Assembly (NCBI GenBank): GCA_963773465.1 | Contig: CAVZBF010000002.1 | Location: 372,001-436,000, forward strand | Source of the DNA: VBAS01 sp963773465 | Lineage (GTDB): Bacteria; Bacteroidota; Bacteroidia; Chitinophagales; Chitinophagaceae | Direction: 5' to 3' | Length of the DNA: 64,000 bases | Shown here: piece by piece, positions 57,351 to 64,000 of the stretch | Numbering within the stretch: position 1 is the first letter of the stretch | How the letters are laid out: every line of letters begins with the position of its first letter | The notes under the pieces: generated by a model | Databases searched by the model: none | What the model saw: the letters and a program-made list of their open reading frames with translations, nothing else | Told to the model about the DNA's origin: nothing | Program-made: the position numbers and the translations under genes

Positions 57351-60300
57351 ATGGAAAAAATTTTAGGACTTGATTTAGGAACAAACTCAATTGGATGGGC
57401 AATTAGAGAAATTAATAATGAACTGGAAAATCAGATAATTGATAAAGGAGTATTGACTTTTGACAAAGGAGTTGCCGAAGATAAATCGGGTGAACATCCG
57501 ATGGTTCAGAAAAGAACTGAAAGCCGTGGTAAACGAAGAAATTATCAAGCCGAAAAATATCGCAAATGGGAATTACTCAAGTGTCTAATCGAAAACAAAA
57601 TGTGTCCCTTGTCAATTGATGAATTGAACGAATGGCGGCATTATAAAAAAGGATTTGGTAGAACATATCCGCAAAATGAAAAATTTATTAACTGGCTTCG
57701 TTTTGATTTTGATGCTGATGGGAAGCCAGATTTTGAACGATTAGGTTTTAGCAAACATGAAAGTTACTATCTGTTCAGAGCTTTGATAGTGGATGAAACG
57801 AAAACAGAAATTTTTAAAAATGAGCCTCACATAATTGGAAGAGTTTTGTATCAATTAGTGCAACGTAGAGGCTATAATGACGGGCAAAATATTGATGAAA
57901 CCGAAAAAGACGAATTAAGCAAAACCATCATGAAAGGAGGCGGCGAAGCCGGGGCTATAGGTGTAAATGATATTCTACCTTATATCGAGATGCACAAAAC
58001 ATTAGGAGCCGCATTATATCATTTACAAAAGGAACAAAATGTCCGCATACGCAAACGGTATAATCTTAGGAGCCATTTTGAAAAAGAAATAAAAGAAATT
58101 TGCAGAGTACAAGGATTAGAACATTTGTTCAAAGCTTTTTGGGGAGCCATTATTTGGCAAAGGCCATTACGCAGCCAAAAAGGGTTAGTGGGTGTTTGCA
58201 CGTTTGAGCAAAATAAAAGGCGTTGCCCTATAAGTCATCCATTGTATGAAGAATACAGAACCTGGGTGTTTATCAATAACCTGAAAATAAAACCCATTGC
58301 AGAAGATGATACAAAAACAGAAGAAGAACGACATGTGTTATTGCTTTCGGTGCTTAATAATACCGTATATCCACAATTCTTTAAAGCAGCAGCCGATTTT
58401 AAGCTATCGACTATTGCCAAAGAACTTAACAAAAAAGGTTATGAAATAACGGCAAGAGTTCCTGACGATACAAAAGTCATCAGCCTTAATTTTCTATATA
58501 AAATGAAAGACGTCTTTGGTGAAGGATGGAAGGAAAAAACGGGATGGAACAACCTCTTGAATGGAGGAAATGAAAAACAAAAATATAATATCGAAGATCT
58601 GTGGCATTTACATTTTGTAAAGAAAGATAACAAAGAAACAGGTGAAACTGCTTTTGATTTCCTGAAACGTTTTGGAATTGAAAGATTGAAACTAGAAAAT
58701 GTAAAAGCTGAGACATTTACCAAAATAAGACTTCAGCAAGGTTATGCTACACTAAGCCTCAGTGCCATTAAGAAAATATTACCTTATCTGCGACAAGGAT
58801 TCATTTATAGTGAAGGTATCTATTTGGCTAATCTTCATAAAGTATTGGGAGTAGCACATATTTCCGAGGATATAATAAACCATTTTTCCGAAGAAGTAAA
58901 AAGAATAATCAAACAAAATAGTTTTGAAAAGAAACTAATTCAAACCACAAATGAATTGATAAATGACCAATTGAATGGTGAACACAGGTTTGGAATGGAT
59001 GCCAATTATCAATTAGACAAAGATGACCGAAATGATATTGAACGAAAATTAGTCGAATGCTTTGGAAAATATTCGTGGGAAAATTTGCAAGAAGAAGAAA
59101 AACAATTTGCGAGAACGACAGTCAGCAATAAATACCTAGCCTTTTTACAAAAAAGGGTTCACACAAAGAACGTGTTTGAAAAAACTGAAAGGTTACACGA
59201 CAAAATTTTCAACTGGATAAAAGACACTTACTATGTACCAGAATCTAATATTCAATATTTGTGGCACCCTTCGGAACAGGAAACTTATCGTCCTGCAATA
59301 GAGAAAGATGGTAAACACTATTTAGGCACGCCGGAACCAATTAGCAAAGGATTTAAGAATCCAATGGCGTTAAAAACATTGCATAAGCTTAAAAAACTTA
59401 TCAACTATTTGACTGCTGTTGAAAAAATAGATGAAGACACCAGGGTCGTAATAGAAATTGCCCGTGAACTAAATGATGCCAACAAACGTAAAGCAATTGA
59501 ACGCTGGCAAAGAGATAAAGAAAGAGAAAACGAAACAATCAAAAAAACAATTGATGAAATCAACAAGGAATGCAGAACCAATTTCAATAGGGAGGATAAA
59601 AACATAATAGACAAAATAAGGCTGTGGGAAGAACAAATGAGAATTTGTATTTACACAGGGAAAACAATTGGCCTTTCTGATGTCTTAAATGGTATTAAAT
59701 ATGATTACGAACACAGTATCCCGGCAAGTATGAGTTTTGATAATGAACTCAAAAATCTGACCATTGCAGACAGTTATTATAACAGAGAAATCAAGAAGAA
59801 AAAAATCCCTTCTGAATGCCCGAATCATGATAAAGAATATGTACACAATGGAGTTACTTACCCTCCTATCCTTTCCACTCTGCAAACCATGTTCGGAAGA
59901 ATTGTGGAAACGGAAAAAAAAGTAAAGGGCAAGATCATTAAGCAAAAGAATTTTGAGAAGATAATGCATTTGGAAGAGCAAGTAGATTATTGGGCCAATC
60001 AATCAAAAAGGGCTCCAACTAAAGCCCGAAAAGACAATTGCATTCAAAAAAGATATTTATATAAAATGGAATTGGATTACTGGCGTTACAAGCTAAATAG
60101 TTTTACAACTTCAGAGTATAAAGTAGGATGGCGCAATAGTCAGTTAAGGGATACTCAAACGATCACGAAGTATGCACTTCCTTTTTTAAAAACCGTATTC
60201 AAAAAGGTAGATGTGCAGAAAGGAAATATTACAGCCGATTTTAGAAAAATATATAAAATACAAGACCGCTTAGAAAAGAAAGAAAGAACCAAGCACAGTC

Positions 60301-61505
60301 ACCATGCGATAGATGCTGCGGTATTAACACTTATACCTTCGGCGGCAGTAAGAGATAAAATATTGCTTCGCTATAACGAAGCGAATGAAAACAAACAGAG
60401 CTATCATGAAAAGCCCAGCCAATGGAATAATTTTCACCAACAGCAAATTGTAGGAATAGAAGATGATGTATTGATTAATTACCAGGCAGATCACCGGACT
60501 CTTACACCTACTTATAAAACTGTGAGGAAACGAGGGAAAGTTCAATTTGTAAAAGAAAAAATGCCTAATGGGAAATGGCAATATAAACTTGATAATGCTG
60601 GAAACAAAATACCGTTAACAGCACAGGGGGATTCCATAAGAGGACAATTGCATAAGGAAAGTTATTTTGGAGCTATTAATAATAAAGGTAAGTTGAATTT
60701 AGTGGAGCGTTACCCAATTGCTGCTTTTGGCAGTATAAATGATTGTAATAATATTGTTGATGACACTGTAAGGCTAATCGTAAAAGAGTCCTTAGAAAAA
60801 AGGATGAACGAAGGATTAAATTTTGACAAAGCCAAACTCGATCCTATACCTTTTCCAAACGGTAAGGTTTTAATAAAAAAAGTGCGTTGCAAAGTTGCAG
60901 CAGGTAGAGGATATCTTACTCCTGAGAAAGCAATAGAAATTCAAAAACACAATTTCCTTTCTAAGCACAATTATAAGCACCACATTTATGCGCAAAACGA
61001 TCAAAATACCTATTGCTTATTCTACGAAAGCAATTTTGAGAATAAGGTGGAAAGAGCATTCAGAATTATAGGTTTGTTTGACTTATCAAAACTTGGAATA
61101 AAAAATGAGAAAGAACTATTTCAGAATAACTATTATAACAGAATAGAAACAGGGAGAGGAAGTAAGAAAAAGGAAATCCCTATAGTTCAGATATTAAAAG
61201 TCGGCACTAAAGTCATCTTTTATAAAGAACATATTGAAGAATTAAAGGAGCTTTCCAACAAAGAACTATTAAAAAGGTTCTTTAGGATTTATAAGTTTAA
61301 TGAGCCTGCTCCTTCCACAGTTTACGTTTATTGTCAAAATCATATTGAAGCAAGAAATAATGAAGAATTGGGTAATGGAGAAAAAGACGTAAATCTTGAA
61401 AATTATCAGTCAAGAGTATTTCTAAACGCTTCTAAATTTAACGCTGCCATTGAAAACAAGCATTTTGAGGTAGCCCCTGATGGAGTAATAATCTGGATGG
61501 TTTGA
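57351..61505 (+). CDS. cas9: CRISPR-associated endonuclease Cas9, type II-C
   Basis: This 1384-residue protein has RuvC-I at the N-terminus (ILGLDLGTNSIGWAI, D8) followed by an arginine-rich bridge helix (QKRTESRGKRRNYQAEKYRKW). RuvC-II has E702 in VVIEIARELND. The HNH domain has H788 in YDYEHSIPASMSFDNE, with the NLTIADSYYNREI helix after it. RuvC-III has H985 and D988 in SHHAIDAAVLTL. All catalytic residues are present. The size is typical of the long II-C Cas9s of Bacteroidota. It heads a cas9-cas1-cas2 operon without csn2 or cas4, which defines type II-C. It is guided by crRNA:tracrRNA to cut double-stranded DNA. The PAM cannot be read from the sequence. Confidence 0.97.
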   Translation: MEKILGLDLGTNSIGWAIREINNELENQIIDKGVLTFDKGVAEDKSGEHPMVQKRTESRGKRRNYQAEKYRKWELLKCLIENKMCPLSIDELNEWRHYKKGFGRTYPQNEKFINWLRFDFDADGKPDFERLGFSKHESYYLFRALIVDETKTEIFKNEPHIIGRVLYQLVQRRGYNDGQNIDETEKDELSKTIMKGGGEAGAIGVNDILPYIEMHKTLGAALYHLQKEQNVRIRKRYNLRSHFEKEIKEICRVQGLEHLFKAFWGAIIWQRPLRSQKGLVGVCTFEQNKRRCPISHPLYEEYRTWVFINNLKIKPIAEDDTKTEEERHVLLLSVLNNTVYPQFFKAAADFKLSTIAKELNKKGYEITARVPDDTKVISLNFLYKMKDVFGEGWKEKTGWNNLLNGGNEKQKYNIEDLWHLHFVKKDNKETGETAFDFLKRFGIERLKLENVKAETFTKIRLQQGYATLSLSAIKKILPYLRQGFIYSEGIYLANLHKVLGVAHISEDIINHFSEEVKRIIKQNSFEKKLIQTTNELINDQLNGEHRFGMDANYQLDKDDRNDIERKLVECFGKYSWENLQEEEKQFARTTVSNKYLAFLQKRVHTKNVFEKTERLHDKIFNWIKDTYYVPESNIQYLWHPSEQETYRPAIEKDGKHYLGTPEPISKGFKNPMALKTLHKLKKLINYLTAVEKIDEDTRVVIEIARELNDANKRKAIERWQRDKERENETIKKTIDEINKECRTNFNREDKNIIDKIRLWEEQMRICIYTGKTIGLSDVLNGIKYDYEHSIPASMSFDNELKNLTIADSYYNREIKKKKIPSECPNHDKEYVHNGVTYPPILSTLQTMFGRIVETEKKVKGKIIKQKNFEKIMHLEEQVDYWANQSKRAPTKARKDNCIQKRYLYKMELDYWRYKLNSFTTSEYKVGWRNSQLRDTQTITKYALPFLKTVFKKVDVQKGNITADFRKIYKIQDRLEKKERTKHSHHAIDAAVLTLIPSAAVRDKILLRYNEANENKQSYHEKPSQWNNFHQQQIVGIEDDVLINYQADHRTLTPTYKTVRKRGKVQFVKEKMPNGKWQYKLDNAGNKIPLTAQGDSIRGQLHKESYFGAINNKGKLNLVERYPIAAFGSINDCNNIVDDTVRLIVKESLEKRMNEGLNFDKAKLDPIPFPNGKVLIKKVRCKVAAGRGYLTPEKAIEIQKHNFLSKHNYKHHIYAQNDQNTYCLFYESNFENKVERAFRIIGLFDLSKLGIKNEKELFQNNYYNRIETGRGSKKKEIPIVQILKVGTKVIFYKEHIEELKELSNKELLKRFFRIYKFNEPAPSTVYVYCQNHIEARNNEELGNGEKDVNLENYQSRVFLNASKFNAAIENKHFEVAPDGVIIWMV

Positions 61506-61558
61506 TTGAATACTAAATTCCTTGCTCCTCCGTTTTATCATAGTAAACCAACCATCCT

Positions 61559-62455
61559 ATGATAAAGCGGACGCTTTATTTTGGCAACCCTGCCTATCTG
61601 AAAACCTCCAATGAGCAGCTTATTATCGAGATGCATGATAGTGGAGAAACAAAAACAGTTCCTACCGAAGATATAGGCTTAGTCATATTAGATCATCAGC
61701 AGATCACTGTTACCCATGCATTGATTGCCAAACTCCTTGAAAAAAATGTGGCTCTAATTACCTGCGATTCCACACATCATCCTGTCGGTCTAATGCTTAA
61801 TCTTGATGGTCACTCTCTACAAAGTCAAAAATTTAAAGCACAATTAGAAGCATCTATCCCCTTGAAAAAACAATTATGGCAACAGACGGTGATAAGCAAA
61901 ATCAACAACCAGGCAGCATTGTTAAGAAAACAGGGAAAGAATCATCAACTACTCACAAATTTTACGTCGGACGTAAAAAGTGGCGATAGCGAAAATCATG
62001 AGGCAAGAGCAGCGTCTTATTATTGGAAAAATGTTTTTCCGGAGTTTGTTCAATTCAAAAGAGACCGCTATGGTATGCCTCCAAATAATTTCCTCAATTA
62101 CGGTTATGCGATCTTAAGAGCCCTTGTGGCAAGGAGTCTTGTAGGATCTGGACTGTTGCCAACGTTGGGGATTCATCACCAAAATCAATACAATGCTTAT
62201 TGTTTGGCAGATGATATAATGGAACCCTATCGGCCATTTGTAGATATGCTTGTTTGTGATATGATCGATATTAATGAACCAGCATTTGAAATAACACCGA
62301 CGATCAAAAAACAATTATTGACTTTGCCAGCGATAGATGTATGTGTAGAAAATCAGAAAAGCCCTTTGATGAATGCCGTGCAAAAAACAACAGCCTCGCT
62401 GGCTAAATGTTTTGAAGGAAAATCAAGGAAATTATTATATCCTGAACTGCAATGA
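61559..62455 (+). CDS. cas1: Cas1 spacer-acquisition integrase
   Basis: This 298-residue protein has the type II Cas1 profile: RTLYFGNPAYL at the start, VPTEDIGLVILDHQQITVTHALIAKLLEKNVALITCD, then the acidic catalytic residues in the C-terminal helical domain (NHEARAASYYWKNVFP, GIHHQNQYNAYCLADDIMEPYRPFVD). Those segments supply the E, H and D metal ligands. It forms the integration complex with Cas2. It starts 53 nt after cas9 and is followed 22 nt later by cas2. Length is normal and no damage is seen. Confidence 0.96.
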   Translation: MIKRTLYFGNPAYLKTSNEQLIIEMHDSGETKTVPTEDIGLVILDHQQITVTHALIAKLLEKNVALITCDSTHHPVGLMLNLDGHSLQSQKFKAQLEASIPLKKQLWQQTVISKINNQAALLRKQGKNHQLLTNFTSDVKSGDSENHEARAASYYWKNVFPEFVQFKRDRYGMPPNNFLNYGYAILRALVARSLVGSGLLPTLGIHHQNQYNAYCLADDIMEPYRPFVDMLVCDMIDINEPAFEITPTIKKQLLTLPAIDVCVENQKSPLMNAVQKTTASLAKCFEGKSRKLLYPELQ

Positions 62456-62477
62456 TTGCTCTGAAATTATACAAACA

Positions 62478-62813
62478 ATGTATGAACGGCTTAACGCATA
62501 CCGAATCATGTGGGTTTTAGTACATTTTGACCTGCCAACTGAAACAAAAAAAGATAGGAAAAACTATGCCCTGTTCCGAAAAAAGATCATGAATGATGGT
62601 TTTTCAATGTTCCAATTCAGTATGTACATACGTCACTGCGCCAGTAAGGAAAATGCGGAAGTCCATATAAAAAGAGTAAAAGGAATATTACCGCCAAAAG
62701 GCCATATTGGTATCATGTGTATTACAGATAAGCAATTCGGAATGATGGAAATTTTTCGTGGACGTGAGCTAGTAGCTGCACCTGAAACTTCCCAGCAGCT
62801 TGAATTGTTTTAA
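62478..62813 (+). CDS. cas2: Cas2
   Basis: I start this at ATG 62478 (111 residues). The frame is open further upstream, but that would overlap cas1 and add unrelated residues. The ferredoxin-like core begins IMWVLVHFDLPTETKKDRKNYALFRKKIMNDGFSMFQFSMYIRHC, with the conserved D of FDLP and a second strand GHIGIMCITDKQF. It is the structural partner of Cas1 in spacer acquisition and the last gene of the cas operon, about 100 nt before the array. Confidence 0.95.
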   Translation: MYERLNAYRIMWVLVHFDLPTETKKDRKNYALFRKKIMNDGFSMFQFSMYIRHCASKENAEVHIKRVKGILPPKGHIGIMCITDKQFGMMEIFRGRELVAAPETSQQLELF

Positions 62814-62832
62814 AAAACCTTATTAACAGAAA

Positions 62833-62864
62833 TGAAAAAATGGGTTTCAAAACCCATTTTTTCA
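62833..62864. terminator. bidirectional intrinsic terminator between cas2 and the array
   Basis: TGAAAAAATGGGTTT-CA-AAACCCATTTTTTCA is a perfect 15-bp stem with a 2-nt loop, A-rich on one arm and T-rich on the other. It can stop the cas operon on the plus strand. If crRNAs are made from the minus strand, it can also stop the pre-crRNA before it runs into cas2. Confidence 0.8.
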
Positions 62865-62914
62865 TTCTAAAACTTAGCCCAAATAACGTAAAATCAGTGC
62901 TTTGCCCATTTGCG

Positions 62915-64000
62915 GTTGTATAAGAGCTAAGCTACATCATAATTTGAAAGCAAATCACAACCATTCAAAGTAACTTCAACTTCTCTTAAATGTTGTATAA
63001 GAGCTAAGCTACATCATAATTTGAAAGCAAATCACAACCTGTACTATTGAGGTTGTTGTTGGAAGATTGTTGTATAAGAGCTAAGCTACATCATAATTTG
63101 AAAGCAAATCACAACTTTTTCCTCTTTACTTCAACCTCTAATTCGGGTTGTATAAGAGCTAAGCTACATCATAATTTGAAAGCAAATCACAACCAACGAA
63201 CACCCCGATTCTCAAAAGCACTGTTGTATAAGAGCTAAGCTACATCATAATTTGAAAGCAAATCACAACCGTTGGTTTCTTTTTGAAAATCTGTTATAGG
63301 TTGTATAAGAGCTAAGCTACATCATAATTTGAAAGCAAATCACAACCCGACGACAACAAGGGTGCGCCAATGTGCTGTTGTATAAGAGCTAAGCTACATC
63401 ATAATTTGAAAGCAAATCACAACATCCTTAGTGGGGTAAACAATTCTGATGTGTTGTATAAGAGCTAAGCTACATCATAATTTGAAAGCAAATCACAACA
63501 TGTTTGCACAGATTGGAAATATAGTGTTTGTTGTATAAGAGCTAAGCTACATCATAATTTGAAAGCAAATCACAACTTTTCGTCGTTGTCGATTATTTGT
63601 TTTCGTGTTGTATAAGAGCTAAGCTACATCATAATTTGAAAGCAAATCACAACTTTCTTCTGACAAGGGTAATCCAATGGATTGTTGTATAAGAGCTAAG
63701 CTACATCATAATTTGAAAGCAAATCACAACTTTCTTCTGACAAGGGTAATCCAATGGATTGTTGTATAAGAGCTAAGCTACATCATAATTTGAAAGCAAA
63801 TCACAACATGATCTGCCGTCCATGCTGCGGACGGTAGTTGTATAAGAGCTAAGCTACATCATAATTTGAAAGCAAATCACAACTGGATCAACTTCGACCA
63901 CTCCAACATCAATGTTGTATAAGAGCTAAGCTACATCATAATTTGAAAGCAAATCACAACTTGATGATTTCACATCACTATTGAAACTGTGTTGTATAAG
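62915..64000. CRISPR. type II-C CRISPR array, 14 full repeats plus a partial one at the window edge
   Basis: The 47-nt repeat starts GTTGTATAAGAGCTAAGCTA and ends AAAGCAAATCACAAC, and all 14 full copies look identical. Repeats begin at 62915, 62992, 63069, 63146, 63223, 63300, 63377, 63453, 63530, 63607, 63684, 63761, 63837 and 63914; a fifteenth begins at 63991 and is cut by the window end. Spacers are 30 nt, except those at 63424-63452 and 63808-63836, which are 29 nt. The spacers at 63654-63683 and 63731-63760 are identical. The tracrRNA candidate implies transcription from the minus strand. The array continues beyond the window. Confidence 0.98.

Noticed and set aside
62373..62477. Longer Cas2 start overlapping cas1
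   Set aside because: The extra residues are not Cas2-like; ATG 62478 gives the normal length.

Overview
The window looks like chromosomal accessory DNA of a Bacteroidota bacterium, most likely near the Chitinophagaceae. The evidence is YD-repeat/RHS proteins with DUF6443 and DUF5977 domains, moderate-to-low GC, a near absence of Shine-Dalgarno sequences, a TAnnTTTG-type promoter, and a type II-C CRISPR-Cas system with 47-nt repeats and a 1384-residue Cas9. All family assignments come from reading motifs; no database search was run.

Layout. (1) 1-7694 is an RHS polymorphic-toxin locus: a DUF5977 YD-repeat protein, a small secreted protein, a DUF6443/RHS protein with an HEIGH metalloprotease tip, and a candidate immunity lipoprotein. 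(2) 7757-9337 holds an XRE-type regulator and an orphan NarL-type response regulator. (3) 9913-18010 is a tight five-gene operon: an unknown protein, a trypsin-like protease, a trypsin-like protease fused to a P-loop domain, a STAND-type NTPase, and a DNA/RNA non-specific (NUC) endonuclease. It reads as a protease-relay conflict system and is the best candidate for something undescribed. (4) About 18338-20580 is an IS91-like element with an accessory tyrosine recombinase. (5) 20894-26071 carries a membrane protein and Abi/HEPN-type genes. (6) 26094-33183 (minus) is an Avs3-like pair, with a 2148-residue Cap4-nuclease/STAND protein. (7) 33455-36638 (minus) is a serine-recombinase module whose 3' end overlaps a tRNA 3' tail, followed by a NUMOD protein. 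(8) 38573-50895 is a second RHS toxin locus with decayed toxin and immunity remnants. (9) 51076-53375 (minus) is an HExxH protein with a helical partner. (10) 54062-56548 is a fused nuclease-methyltransferase. (11) 57238-64000 is type II-C CRISPR-Cas: a minus-strand tracrRNA candidate, cas9, cas1, cas2 and an array running off the window.

How it fits together. Most of the window is weapons (two RHS toxin loci) and anti-phage defence (protease/STAND/nuclease, Abi/HEPN, Avs3-like, restriction-modification, CRISPR). Four ungapped 25-nt matches resembling a tRNA 3' end lie at 9457, 18233, 33480 and 56769, all in the same orientation and all in gaps between functional modules. They suggest that the island grew by repeated insertion at a tRNA gene. 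This is inference, but it can be tested directly.
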